DNA of 64,000 nucleotides from Zymoseptoria tritici IPO323 (GCF_000219625.1 NC_018206.1:496001-560000); one strand, 5' to 3'. Positions 22,931 to 34,037 are shown, counted from the first letter of the stretch. Notes: a model not told the origin generated them from the sequence alone. Numbers and translations: made by a program.

Positions 22931-24206
22931 ACGCCCCAAAATTCTCGAAACTTGCCCCTCCGATCTTGACACGTTCGACAGTCCAGTCCGGACACTGCGG
23001 ATACGCGACCAGGACTTAGCGCCGGGAGATGAGCGCGCGGGAGGAGAAAAGGTTCGGCTCGTGAGCTAGCGACACGTGATATGACGCTACGGTGCAGGAA
23101 GGCGTGAATGTGAATCTTGGAGACGGGAGAGGAGCTTCCACGAACAACATCAATTCTGTCGAATACATTGGCAATATCAACGACCTCCTCGGAGCTCACA
23201 ATGGGTCCTGGGATAAAGAGTGATGTCTCTTACTCCACGTCCACTCCCTGGCCCGTTCAGCCTGACACCGGCCGACAGAAGATATACACGCACAACGCAT
23301 GTCACGGAGCGGCGGCTTCACGATGGTGGGAGTCGACGAATACTTCGTGTTCTGTAATGGCATGCAAGCTCATCATCAGTCAGGTCTGTACCCGCAAAGA
23401 CTGATGATTTCACAGTCCGACCGGCAAACGAGTCATGGACCTCCAACACAACACAAGAACCCAGCAGAATGAAGCTCACCGCTGATTGACACGCCAAGTC
23501 CTGACAGGTCTTGATCGCCAGCGTCAGTGCCATCTCAAAACTCTCCCGAGAATTCGAAACCGCACGGCGTTCATGGACTTTCTCCACCTCCGCGACACTG
23601 CCACTGGGATCGCTTGACCTCTCCCCGCTCCCCGTCTGCCCCGTCTGTTGGTCGGGCTCCGGTTTCATGAATTCTGTGCGATGACAGCGAACATCCCTGT
23701 TCCGTCTTCATCGGCAAAGGTCCCGAGCATCTTCGATTCGCCGGCAATCTGGTTGAATCTGGTTGTTGCAAAACTATTCGCATTCGCTGGCAGCGTGCGC
23801 TGCGCCCTCGGTCAATATTCGCCTCGACGTATGCCTGAACAAATCGCACTATGGCCAGGTTTACGCATGTCAGACGCCAACCTCACCACCTCGTTCGATC
23901 TGCGATTCTTCACCGCATGGTCAAAGCCTGAGTATTTGTGCTGACGAGTCCAATGAACCGCCCAGCCAGCGGATTTATGATGCGGCTGACTTGGAACACA
24001 ACGACTCGGACAAGGTTGTCATGTCTATGAAACCGTTCAAACACGCGAGCAGATGCTCGATTTAGGAGCCACCTCCTGGTAAGTAAAGCCGTGTCTGATC
24101 CTCTCCTCTTTTCAACGCTCTCTCGCCCTCATCTCCCGCAAATCCTCCGCCAGCGCACCTCTTTACACCGCATCCTCTATCTCTCTACCTCGACCCACCA
24201 CCCATC
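22931..24206. other. Intergenic, one possible gene remnant
   Basis: On the - strand, 23318-23668 and the frame before it hold short peptides that read sensibly (for example FATTRFNQIAG and GTFADEDGTGMFAVI). They are broken by stops, and no complete model could be built. The 3' end is the promoter of the next gene, with a CT-rich stretch at 24100-24200. Confidence 0.3.
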
Positions 24207-25672
24207 ATGGCGCACAACGAAGACACTCCACCTCACATCGTCCCGGCGACAGACAACCAAGCCGCAGCCCCATACGTCCCTTATCAAGACGCAATGTACT
24301 ACAATGCCAACCCGCGGCAGCGTAGGAGCAATCACCAGTATCGAGACTCCCGCGACAACGATCTGCGCGACGACAGTTACCGAAACTCCCGAAGGAACTC
24401 CCGCGAGGACAACGACTTCCCTAACGAAAACCTCTACCGCCGCTCTTACAAGAATGCCAACGGTCGAAACCGTGTTGTGGAAGAACATACTCATCGCCGC
24501 CGCCGCTATCGACCGTCCTCTCCCAACGGCAATGGCAACGGAGTCAACCTTGATTCTCCTTTACGTTCAGATGAAGCCGATGTCGATGCCGCGAACGGGA
24601 TTCAAGAAGACCACCGTCCTTCACCGAAAGACTTTTTCGGTATTTCCGACATGGCGCAAGTACGGCGTGGAGGCGTCGGAGGTGTTGGAGAAGATGAACC
24701 TGAATTGGATGAGTATGGGCGACGGACGCTACACGCTGCGGCTTTGGCGAACGCACGTCGCGGCATGGGAATGGGCGGACCTGGCGGAGAGTATTATTCC
24801 GGTGCGGAGTACGCGGACGCACGCAGGAGAGGCCAGTATGATTCTCCGAATCGCGACGAAAACGGGTATCGACGACGAAAAGGGAGGAGAGATGATGAGT
24901 CCGATGATGAACGTTCTTCTAGACATGATTCGCAGCGGGACTCCCAGCGGAGCTCTCAGCGGGAAAGAGACCGGTCGCGGAGAAGAGGCGGCGACGGCGC
25001 GAGAGGTGTGAGGACGAAGCGTGACTGGGAAAGGGAAGCGGAGGAAGCAGAGCAGCATCGGCCGAAGGAGAGTTATACGTTGATGAAAGCGGCGAAGAGT
25101 GCTCTTATGGCTGGAGGCGCGGAGGTATGCTTCCATTTCCATTCCTCCCACCCGTCCCCTCTCCGCAATCAAAATCATGGAACGAAACTGACATGCGTCT
25201 CTCCCAGGCCTTCCGCTGCCGCCAAGAACCCGGCTCCTGGTCCGGACAGAAAGGTAAACGCGTTGCCCTCGCTGCCACCACGGGCGTCCTCATTGGGACC
25301 CTGCGCAACGGGCGCTTGTTGAACAGCGGGAAGATGCCGTATGCCGAAGCGGCGATGACGGGATTCTATTCCATTGACTTCCTCAAGCGGGTCATTCGAC
25401 ACACGGAATTTGATAAGAATTCGAAGAACGAAAAACGGGATTGGAGGGAGGAGGCGAGAGGGGAGGCACCTTGGCAAGTCGCGGATGAGGAGGACGAGAA
25501 CGAGGAGGGTGAGCAAGATGGCGGAAATGAGAAAGGTGGGAAGGACGGGAAAGATGGGAAAGGACAGGATGGGAAGAGTGAGAAAGGTGGAAAGAGCGAA
25601 AGGGGAGGAAAAAGCGAGAGAGACGAGAGCAGGGGAAGGGGTAGGGAAAGGGAGAGAAGCAGGAGGAGGTGA
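24207..25672 (+). CDS. Arg/Asp/Ser-rich protein with conserved Gly-rich core
   Basis: Two exons (24207-25124 and 25208-25672, intron 83 bp) join in phase to 460 residues ending at TGA 25670-25672. The N-terminal two thirds is hydrophilic, with many RR, SR and DR pairs. Residues about 290-385 form an ordered block: YTLMKAAKSALMAGGAEAFR, EPGSWSGQKGKRVALAATTG and PYAEAAMTGFYSIDFLKRV. I have seen this type of block in uncharacterised Pezizomycotina proteins annotated with DUF3824-like repeats, but I am not certain. The tail is Lys/Gly/Glu/Asp-rich. The frame does not end biologically at the TGA; see the next entry. Role unknown. The SR/RD-rich ends resemble RNA-binding nuclear proteins. Confidence 0.7.
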
Positions 25673-26134
25673 CTAGCTTCGGAACGAGAGCGGAGGGATG
25701 AGCGACGATATGATGATCGACGCTCCGACGACAGCCGCTCCAGTGACAGCCGCTCAGATGACAGCCGTCGCTACGATGACAGACGATCCAATGACGGTAG
25801 AAGGCGGAGAAATAACAGGGGAGATGACAGGAGAGACGACAGGAGAGACGACAGAAGGGATGACAGAAGGGATGACAGGAGAGCCGATCGAAGATCCGAC
25901 AAAAGGCGAAAAGACGACGGGAGAGACAGACGATCCGACAGCAGCTCCTCCGACTCCAGATCGCGGAAGGATGTGCGAGTCGACGAGGAACTTAGAGGCC
26001 TAAGCAAAGAGATGCAAGGCCAAGGCGATGAAAAGGAAAAGCCGCAGAGACCGGGACATAGCAGGCACCAAACGGCCCAGACGAACCAGAGCGAGGGCTA
26101 CAGATGGTGGAATACTCCTGTTCTGTTCTATTGA
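25673..26134 (+). other. In-frame C-terminal extension beyond TGA-CTA-G
   Basis: After TGA at 25670 the same frame stays open for 153 codons to TGA 26132-26134. It reads ERERRDERRYDDRR, then tandem RRDD units, then a serine-rich segment and a final YRWWNTPVLFY. Composition is continuous with the upstream protein, so this is coding sequence, not chance. The stop sits in TGA CTA G, the context known from mammals and fungi to give efficient ribosomal readthrough. A rival explanation is a short intron with donor GTGACT at 25669 and an AG in one of several GACAGC units near 25733. These units would also keep the frame. Confidence 0.7.
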
Positions 26135-26569
26135 GTTGGCCTAAAGGAGCGAGGCCTTTGGGAGGCTTCACGGATGAGATTGGTTCTTGTTCTTGTTGGC
26201 CGGATACCTTGGATGCGTGGTCTGTGTAATATAGCTCCTCTTCGAGTCAACCTATCGGTATACATATGGATTGCAATCCAATCAACAGTGCCACCAATAT
26301 CTGCTTCCTGTTTCAGCTGATGTCGTCTTCAGACGCGTATGTACTCTGTACTCCGTAGACCACACTAGCGCCAGATTCTGCCAAGGCCATCCAAAGCTTC
26401 TCAGTCAGCTTCACGACTTCCAGGTTGAATCTTTGAAGACTTCCACGACCGAGCCCGTAACAATCCTCTCCACCACCGCGCGCACGACTTCGACTCACCA
26501 CACTTGCACCAATTCATCAAGCTAATTCAGTCGCCGCACGTATCAACGCCTGAACGCAATCTCCTCACC
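26135..26569. other. Intergenic, promoter of SF3A1
   Basis: 435 bp between two genes on the same strand. The frame of the next gene is open upstream to 26504, but the first ATG with good context (CACCATGG) is at 26570. Confidence 0.4.
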
Positions 26570-28132
26570 ATGGCCGCGCCCAACGGCGACTCCGCCGCGC
26601 CCGCCGACGACGACCTCGCCCACAAAGTCCCAGCCGGCACCGTCCTTCCCCCCAAAGTTGTGCGCAGCAAGATCGAAAAAGTCGCTTCATACGTCGCCCG
26701 CGCCGGCGAGAAATTCGAAGACTCGGTCCGACAAAAGAATGCCGGCACAAACCAGACCACTTTCCTCGAACCGGACGATCCATACTTCCCTTACTACAAA
26801 TGGCGCGTGGGCGAGATAAAAGCTGGTCGAGGTCACGATCCGGATAATAATGCTGCGGCGAAGACGGAGGTCACATTCCAGGGACGAGAGTCGAGGGCGC
26901 CGAAGCCGCCAGCGGAGTTCAAGTTCAGCGCGCGCATGCCGAATATTTCGGCGCAGGATTTGGAGATTGTCAAGGTGACGGCGCTGTATGCGGCGAAGAA
27001 CGGGAGGAGTTGGGTCACGGCGTTGAGTCAACGGGAAGGAGGCAATTATCAATTTGATTTCTTGAGGCCACAGCATTCGTTGAATATGTTCTATACGAAG
27101 CTGGTGGATCAGTACAAAGACTTGTTGGAAGGGGAGACGGCGGATGGTGGGAAGCCGCAGAGAGAGAGGATTGCGGATCTGGAGGCGAATGTCGGCGACC
27201 GATTTCGCATGCTGGAGAGGGCGAAGAAGAGGGCCGAGTGGTTGAAGTGGCAGGAGAAGCAGAAAGTCGAGACGGAGCAGAAGGAGGAGAAGGACCGCAT
27301 TGCGTTTGCGGAGATTGATTGGCATGACTTCACGGTCGTGGCTACGGTTGTGTTTGACGAGAGGGACGAGCAGGCGGATATGCCGGCGCCGAAGACGCTG
27401 AACGACATGCTCTCACTAAGTCTGGAAGAGAAGGCGAATATGCGGGTGGGAGTTGACAAGCGACTCGAGGAGGCAGTGCCGGACTTCACTGACTACGAGG
27501 CGATTTATGGACATGCACAGCCTATGCCTGCTGCACAGATGCCCGCGCCTCAGCAGCAGTACACACCGCAGCCGTCAGTATCCAGCTCTCAGCGATTGCA
27601 ACAGACTACTGACACAGATAACAGCACACCACCCCAAGCAACGCCATATATCCCACCACAAGCGCCCACCCTTGCAGCAGAGCGAGAAAACGCTCGCGCT
27701 GCCACAAAATCCGCTCAACCCACCACCCGCATCCGCAACGACTACATCCCGCAAGCGCAACTTCGCGCACAACGCAACCCCGCCAACACCTCGATCTGCC
27801 CCAACTGCAACCTCGCCTTCCCCAACGACGAGATGGCCGAACACATGCGGATTGAAATGCTGGATCCACAATGGAGAGAGCAAAGCAGGAAAGACCAGAT
27901 GAGGAGTTCGACGACGAATCTGAGCACGAGTGATGTGGCCACGAATCTGAAGAGGCTGGCGAGTCAGAGGAGCGATGTCTTCGATCCGGCCGTAAGTGCT
28001 CACGGCGTGCAGAATGGGAATGAGAGAGGAGCCAAGAGGGTTGAGGTTGAGAAAGGAGTCGGTCATCAAGCGCCGCCTGGGACGGACGTGAAGGAGCAGA
28101 TAAGGAGTTTGCACGAAAAGTATAAGAAGTGA
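26570..28132 (+). CDS. SF3A1: Splicing factor 3A subunit 1 (SF3A1/Prp21/Sap114)
   Basis: An intronless frame encodes 520 residues. Two SURP (SWAP) modules are visible. The first is at about 35-85 (KIEKVASYVARAGEKFEDSV...PYFPYYKWRV), the second at about 125-185 (DLEIVKVTALYAAKNGRSWVTAL...FDFLRPQHSLNMFY). A PRP21-like region with WHDFTVVATVVF at about 255-268 follows. Near the end is a C-x-x-C...H segment (CPNCNLAFPNDEMAEHMRIEML). This is the U2 snRNP SF3a subunit, which uses its second SURP to bind SF3a60 and is needed for pre-spliceosome assembly. The ubiquitin-like domain found at the end of animal SF3A1 is absent, as usual in fungi. Confidence 0.93.
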   Translation: MAAPNGDSAAPADDDLAHKVPAGTVLPPKVVRSKIEKVASYVARAGEKFEDSVRQKNAGTNQTTFLEPDDPYFPYYKWRVGEIKAGRGHDPDNNAAAKTEVTFQGRESRAPKPPAEFKFSARMPNISAQDLEIVKVTALYAAKNGRSWVTALSQREGGNYQFDFLRPQHSLNMFYTKLVDQYKDLLEGETADGGKPQRERIADLEANVGDRFRMLERAKKRAEWLKWQEKQKVETEQKEEKDRIAFAEIDWHDFTVVATVVFDERDEQADMPAPKTLNDMLSLSLEEKANMRVGVDKRLEEAVPDFTDYEAIYGHAQPMPAAQMPAPQQQYTPQPSVSSSQRLQQTTDTDNSTPPQATPYIPPQAPTLAAERENARAATKSAQPTTRIRNDYIPQAQLRAQRNPANTSICPNCNLAFPNDEMAEHMRIEMLDPQWREQSRKDQMRSSTTNLSTSDVATNLKRLASQRSDVFDPAVSAHGVQNGNERGAKRVEVEKGVGHQAPPGTDVKEQIRSLHEKYKK

Positions 28133-30352
28133 TGAAAATGGAGGAGGTGAGAACACAGAAATCATCGAGCGACACAGAGCGAGCGTCGAGGACGACGGTC
28201 AGTCTACAGAGGAAAGAAAGCCCAAGGGTCCGGACGCCGACGACGCAGATGTTGCCATTTTGGCCTCGGACTGCATCATGTCGCCGCGCCACTTCTGTTG
28301 CAGAGCGTTCCCGTCAGTCGCGCGGGCTGGACTATCGCCATTTGAGGCGGAGAGCTCGTGGTTGGAGAGGTATCCCGCTCAATCCCTTCAATGCTGCTCA
28401 CCTCACTGACGCCTCGCAGTTTGTACAGCAGCTACATATTCACGCCGCCGACGGGCCAAGCGTATTGTACCAAAAGTAAACAAGATGACAGACATCACGA
28501 GGCCCTGATTTCTCTTTTTCAGTTTCTCCTTGGCTTCAATCCGGGGTTTGTTCCTGCCTCAACCCTCACCCACCATCCTCGACATATACAACTCAAACCT
28601 CCTCAGTATACGTCGTCTCATCCTCTTCAATGGGAGACTCGTTTGTCATTGGAGGCATATCAACATTTTTGCCCGCTTTCGAGTTCTTACACGACTGACG
28701 TTTGACCAAATGCATCGGGTGCGCTTCGCTTTATCTTTGAGTGATGAGGCGCGCTGGCTTGGGGCGGGGACAGATACTTTTCATGTTGTCGGTTGGGTTG
28801 TTCATGGCATTGCCGACTCTGTGCATACCACACAGCGTCTGATCGCATCGGATTGCCGTCCGCCTTGCGAACAAGCCTCTTGTCTCAGACCAGAATCGCG
28901 GATTTGGCGATCCGGTGGGCCAACACGCTATATGACGAGCACCGCACACTTCTTGCGATCTCGATGGGCGCTCATACGCTTGCCACGCTACAGGCACGAT
29001 GCTGCGGAAGTCTGTCGTGACGAATCAGCGTTCTTCGAGCAAGGTCGCACTGTCTGCTACTTCTGGATCCTGGTGCTTCAAAGCAACGATATGTAGGCCT
29101 TGGTCGTGGGGTCTGCAGGGCATGCTTCCCTGCTCTCTCACGATGGCCACTTAGAGATGGGAGGCCACAGCGGATTGGGATATAGCCGTGTGGGCCATAA
29201 TATGGACTAAATGGACGGGATAGTGGACCAAAGATCCCTGTCCGAGGCTAAAGACGCTACGCAATTCCAAGTTGGCCGATTGACAGCAAAGATCGAGAGG
29301 CTTGCCGTGCGTATCAAATCGTCGAATCGCGGTAACCGTACGGCGTCGGGTGCAGGTGTTGTCGCTGTTGTTGCAAATGCTTAGGTAAAGCCGCTCGTGC
29401 TCAGACTATCAGATACGACTTAGCCGCTACTAAATATAGTTAGTCTAATCTGGTCCATTATAGCTCGAGTCTTCGTCCGTGTGGAAACTGCAGTCCATCT
29501 GCGGATATGGATTCCATCCCTATGGCCACTCCGACTTTTTCGTTCCAGCTTCTCCAGGCGGCCATTGATCCAGAGTGTACAGCACCTTCGCACATCGGAG
29601 TGCTCGCCTTTCAAACCTTGTCTAAGGTTAATGACCGGCCAATCCGGTCCTAGACATGGCCCCCCCTCCATCCGAAAGCAAAACAGCAATTTGTCAAAAG
29701 TCGGCTTTCGAGCTTCAATCTGGAATACTGCGCCGTTTACAGTTGGAAAAGTAACAACTAGATAGCCATAAATAATCTTCAGGATACGGGCTCTTAATTT
29801 ATGTGAGTAAATGTATGTTTCTATCGTTGTTGCGGTGAAGATTGTACGTCTAAAGTTGGAGAGTCGATTCTAAGCCCTGTGCCAAAGTTTCCGTTTTGCT
29901 GTCGGGTGCTTGCCCCCTTGAGCCTGTAAGTGCCCACCAGCGCCGAGCACTCCGATTTAGGGATAAAGATCCAAGATCTGGAGTCGACACAGTCTGTTTC
30001 GAAGCAGCTTAGCGGACGACAATCCAGATTCCGTTCCTTCCTCAGTCCGCGTCCATAGAAGCCGTAAAGTTTCAAGCAAGTCTCGTTTGGGGGTATCTCA
30101 GTGCGATCACCTGCACGATCAACCTCCGAGCGCTGTGCTTGAGCCATCACAGAACAAAAGGCTCGAAGCACCTTCCCGCCGGCGCTGTCAAACCACAATC
30201 TTTTGACTTAGAAAGTGGACGGAGGGTGGCACCATCCTAGTCTCGGATGAAGGTCTAGAACGCCAGTCGACAGGCATCGAGAGCATCCATGTTCAACTTT
30301 TCCCGGACCATGCGCCGCTCAGATCCATTACCATGCATATTCCACGCGCGAC
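28133..30352. other. Long gene-free stretch, probably eroded repeats
   Basis: No gene could be assembled over 2.2 kb. A short frame near 29200-29385 reads as a possible coiled coil (FQVGRLTAKIERLAVRIKS). A 125-codon frame lies on the - strand at 29821-30198. Neither has a recognisable family. The stretch ends at the MITE target duplication. Confidence 0.35.
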
Positions 30353-30408
30353 GGGAAATACTAACGAGCGGTGCCCAAAGAACTACTAACCGGTGCCCTG
30401 CAATATCG
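30353..30408 (+). repeat. Left terminal inverted repeat of the MITE
   Basis: It starts GGGAAATACTAACG and ends GCCCTGCAATATCG. It pairs with 30716-30771 with three mismatches in 56 bp. Confidence 0.88.
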
Positions 30409-30715
30409 ACAGCCATCTTATCTGCGGGATACGATGCATAACCTCCGGAATACAGAATACTGCTTACCTACACAAGTCGCATAGGGGAGCGATCCGAGGG
30501 GCCCCCCTCTCGGCCTAGAGTAGGGGTTTAGGAGGAGGAACGACGACTATCTCCTAACAGCGGAGGGGTGTCGGTCGCGGACACTTCGTCGTTCGTCCAG
30601 TCGCAAAACTATGTTGTTGTCGTTAGCAAAGCCGCGACCGAGGGACGAGGGAGCAAGGCTGCGCAGTTCTAGGCTTGCAAGGTAAAAGACAATGTACTGC
30701 GGGGTGAATTACATC

Positions 30716-30771
30716 CGATATTGCAGGGCACCGGTCAGTAGTTTTGTGGGCACCGCTCGTTAGTATTTCCC
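30716..30771 (-). repeat. Right terminal inverted repeat of the MITE
   Basis: It is the reverse complement of the left arm and ends GTTAGTATTTCCC before the second copy of ACGCGCGAC. Confidence 0.88.
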
Positions 30772-30780
30772 ACGCGCGAC

Positions 30781-31000
30781 GACCCATTTAGATTGATCCC
30801 AGCAACAACATGCAAATTCTAAGGTAAGGCCTGCTCGGGCAGAGTTCAACAAGCGAAATGATCTGGGGGGATACGACGGTCAGAAACGTCTGAGCCGTCG
30901 TAGTACAACTACAAAGAACAGTCCTCCCCACCCTCCCTCTCTTCTCTTCTCATCACCTCACAATCGGATACTTTTTTCCCAAAGCCTCCATCTCGCAACG
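30781..31000 (+). promoter_or_regulatory. Short promoter of the LRR gene, bounded by the MITE
   Basis: Only 220 bp lie between the MITE target duplication and the LRR start codon. A CT-rich block (about 30920-30955) typical of fungal core promoters precedes the ATG. Any upstream activating sites would lie inside or beyond the MITE. Confidence 0.5.
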
Positions 31001-31837
31001 ATGTCTTTCACCGTCAATACCTTCCTCAGTCTAGCCCTGGCAAGCATCGCCACCGCACTTCCCGACTACTCTCACATCGACCGCGACCAGCTCATACTCC
31101 TCGACGTCAAACACGACGTCACGTCCGACCCGACCTCCGCCCTCGCCAGCTGGGATGAAAAGGCCTACCTCTGCACTTTCGACCACACAACCTGCACGTA
31201 CGACACGGCCAACGAGCGCCCTCTTCTCATCGGCCTCGACCTTTCCCACCTCCACCTCTCCGGACCATCCAGCCACCCTCTGGGAATTAACTTCCTGCCC
31301 TACCTTGAAGACTTGACCTCCTTCACCGCCAGCGAGAACACCTTCACCGGAGAGCTGGCGGACATCCCTCTCCCGTCGAAATTGTCTACCATCGACATCT
31401 CCTTCAACCAACTCACCGGCTCCATCCCGGATCCAGCAGTGTGGGAACTCGACTCCCTTCAAAGTCTCGACTTGGGGTATAATCGCCTTTCCGGCAATCT
31501 GCCCAGCACCATCTTTGCGCAGAAGGATCTGCACCTTCTGTTCGTGCCGAATAACAAGCTCGGCGGCGCGATTCCAGAGTTTGCGCATACGGCGCTGAGG
31601 GTTGTCTCGCTGGCATCGTGTTCGTTCACGGGTGCAATCCCGAAGAGTATTGGCAAGGCGAAGAACTTGGAGGAGGTGTACTTTGATGGCAATGCTGGGC
31701 TGAACGGAAAGGTCCCGGAGGAGCTGTGCAGCTTGCCGAAGTTGAGGTCCGCGGATCTGACAAAGACGGGTGTGGATAAGAGTAGATTGGGACCGGCTTG
31801 TCAGAAGGCGCAGAAGGCGGGTGTGTTGAAGTTGTGA
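31001..31837 (+). CDS. Secreted leucine-rich-repeat protein, plant-like LRRs
   Basis: An intronless frame encodes 278 residues. A signal peptide (about 1-19, ending ATALP) is followed by an LRR N-cap-like segment with DRDQLILLDVKHDV, LASWD and a C...C pair, the layout of the plant LRRNT_2 cap. About six repeats follow with the plant-type consensus LxxLDLxxNxLxGxIPxxI, for example LSTIDISFNQLTGSIP and LQSLDLGYNRLSGNLP. A short C-cap with two cysteines (ELCSLPKL, GPACQKA) closes the domain. There is no membrane segment or GPI signal. The binding partner is unknown. It may act at the cell surface in recognition or as a decoy or inhibitor. Such compact plant-like LRRs are uncommon in fungi. Confidence 0.85.
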   Translation: MSFTVNTFLSLALASIATALPDYSHIDRDQLILLDVKHDVTSDPTSALASWDEKAYLCTFDHTTCTYDTANERPLLIGLDLSHLHLSGPSSHPLGINFLPYLEDLTSFTASENTFTGELADIPLPSKLSTIDISFNQLTGSIPDPAVWELDSLQSLDLGYNRLSGNLPSTIFAQKDLHLLFVPNNKLGGAIPEFAHTALRVVSLASCSFTGAIPKSIGKAKNLEEVYFDGNAGLNGKVPEELCSLPKLRSADLTKTGVDKSRLGPACQKAQKAGVLKL

Positions 31838-31978
31838 GCGCAGTGGCCCGGAAACGCCGACCTGTAAAGATAATGCAGTAAAGCAATGCAACGAATAAAA
31901 GGTTGTATGATACGGAGATACAAATGTTTGATCAACGTCGCACATGCCAATGACTCGTTCTACGTGCCACTCCCCTCC

Positions 31979-32699
31979 CTACGATTGTCCTCCTACCTGC
32001 TCCCCGGAGTTTTTGAAGAACGACGCCTTCAACTCCGAGTCGACCGCCGCTTCGGCCGTCGGCGTCGGGAGACACAGTACAATGAAAGACGTGAGCGTGG
32101 CGAATCCCGCGAACGCGGCGGCGAGGATACAGATGCCTAGAGTCACGTCGTCGTTGGTCAAAGAGATGGTTGTGACGAGAGACAGCAGCGTGGTGAGACA
32201 GGCAGCGAAGCAGATGGCTATTTATCATTACGTCAGTCGTCAGTCCGCATGTAGAATGTGAGTAGAGAGCTTGAGACTGACCGGTTCCCCGTTTGCCCAT
32301 GCCCTTCTTCCATTCCGTTTCTGTGATCAACAGCCTCGCTTCTTTGCAGACGACCCATCCATTCTCGTTTCCGAACAGCTGTCTGTACATTTGCGGCGGG
32401 TATCCGAGGAGCTCCTGACCGGAACCCAACCTCCACGCCGAAGCTATTGCCTGGGCCTCGGGGACAGGCAGACCTCGAGTGGCGACCAGCAGCTCAGTGA
32501 GGAAGTCGCGGATCTCTTGAGGAGTGGCCTTCTTGTCTGGAAGAGCGGGACGTTCGCGAGCGGCACTGCTACTGCCTGCTGCGTAGAGAGGGAGTGTGGA
32601 CTCGTCGCGAGACATGTCGTATAGTGGGAGGGAGGCCTCCTCGTCCGCGTCCGAGGAGTAGCTGTTGCGGCCGCGTTTTTCGATGGATGTGGGTGCCAT
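31979..32699 (-). CDS. Small membrane protein with two C-terminal helices
   Basis: Two exons (32699-32282 and 32217-31979) join in phase to 218 residues. The first 140 residues are hydrophilic, with LPLYD and LPLYA repeats near the start (short PY-like motifs) and a helical middle segment (PQEIRDFLTELLVATRG). Two hydrophobic helices follow, AICFAACLTTLLSLVTTIS and VTLGICILAAAFAGFATLTSFIVLCL, separated by a short Asp/Thr loop. No family was recognised. Tail-to-tail with the LRR gene, it is separated by 141 bp. Confidence 0.65.
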
Positions 32700-34037
32700 G
32701 ATGGGTGGTGGTGGTTCTGTTTGGCCCGGTGAGTGTATATCAGAGGAGGTGGATGTTATTTGCAGGAGAAATGGCGCAAGTCAAAGAGGTGTGGTCGGAA
32801 TCCTGTAGGATTCGTGGCGAAGTCGAGGATGACATAGCCACAAGGCAGCAGAATCAGGCATCAACGCTCGAGATTCAGGCCGAAATTTCTGAACAAAGCC
32901 TCTTCCGCTCTTACTTCAGGACATTGTCTTACACCCAATGTCAACCTCACGTCTTTCCGCCACAGCGTAGTGGATTTTACCTGCGACACGAAGGCCATGC
33001 TTTGTCTTTGATCGCAGCCATGCTATAAATGGCGAAGCCGCTACGGTCACTGGCTTGCTGGGCGGCATGAGGGAGATATCCGCGTCGCCTGCGGTCGTGA
33101 GTCCAGCGTGCCAGCGAGGCTCCGCTGGCCTGACTGTGCCTGAAGTTCTGCGGTGGCAGGCTTGTGGTCAGTGTCCCAGCCCACTGGTTTGAGCGGCACA
33201 AGCATGAGAATCCACCAGGAACGATGGTCGAATGGAGACGCAGGTCTCAGGAGATCGTCAACTCGGTTTTCACGGCACGAGACATTGCCAAAAGTGGAGC
33301 ATGTTGTCCACGACAGAAGTCGAATAGGCCCGATACTGGACGAGCCCGCAGCGCGACTTTGCCCGTCGGTCAAGGATCATGACCAGAAGCTCAAGAACGC
33401 GACCTCGGACACGAGCGGTTTCTCAACTCGATCTCCAACAGTTGACAGAATGCACGCGAGCTGCAGACGAAGACGTTGGGCGGAGCTGAGCCGCTGGCCA
33501 CGAGAATTGCGGAGCTTGTCTTCCTGATCCTTGTCGACAACCAGGTTCCCCAAGCGAACGGCCAGCGCTTCGCGTCTCCATGAAAAATGACGGACTCCTC
33601 ACACCTCTGACCAGATTTCATTTATGCACAGTTCGAGACTGAGTCCTTGCTTTCCATGGAAGTTGGACCCAGCTTGTCCTGCACTGAAGTCCACAATTGC
33701 TTACGACTTACAAGCACGACAAGGAACGGATTTCATGCGGCTCACGTCGTCTCAATGCCGAGCCACGAGGTCCGTCACAGTGGCACAGGTTGGTGACACC
33801 ACGCCGAATATATGCAATGCAGAGCAAGTCTTCCTTCTGTTTTTTCGTGTGCAACCTGTCTAAAACGCTCTCCTATATCTCCCCACCATTTCTCTCACGG
33901 CCGAATGTTTCTTCTTGTCGACCTTTCCATCTATCCTTCCTCGCAGTCTTTTCTGGAATCAACGGCTCATCTAGTCTCCTTCGCCCGCCTGGAGGACTCC
34001 ACAAATTGAGGACGATCTTCCAGAACCTCAGTGCACG
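32700..34037. other. Divergent intergenic region
   Basis: Promoters of the small membrane protein (leftward) and the rhodopsin-domain protein (rightward) must lie here. No gene was recognised in 1.3 kb. Confidence 0.4.

Larger units (their letters stand above)
30344..30780. mobile_element. MITE, 419 bp, with 9-bp target duplication
   Basis: The element is 30353-30771. Its arms are 56 bp inverted repeats with three mismatches, beginning GGGAAATACTAACGAGCGGT. The 9-bp sequence ACGCGCGAC flanks it directly at 30344-30352 and 30772-30780. No coding capacity is seen between the arms. A perfect 9-bp duplication fits Mutator-like elements (8-11 bp) better than hAT (8 bp) or Harbinger (3 bp). The near-identical arms and the intact duplication suggest recent insertion compared with the other repeats here. 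Confidence 0.88.

Noticed and set aside
22931..22972. Upstream extension of the acetyl-CoA transporter to 22972
   Set aside because: The extension begins at GTG, not ATG; the first ATG in frame is at 22930.
23300..23950. Short conserved-looking peptides on the - strand
   Set aside because: Stops separate them and no start, end or domain could be established; left as an unassigned remnant.
29821..30198. 125-codon - strand frame near the MITE
   Set aside because: No domain, no signal, no codon pattern or splice context supporting a gene.
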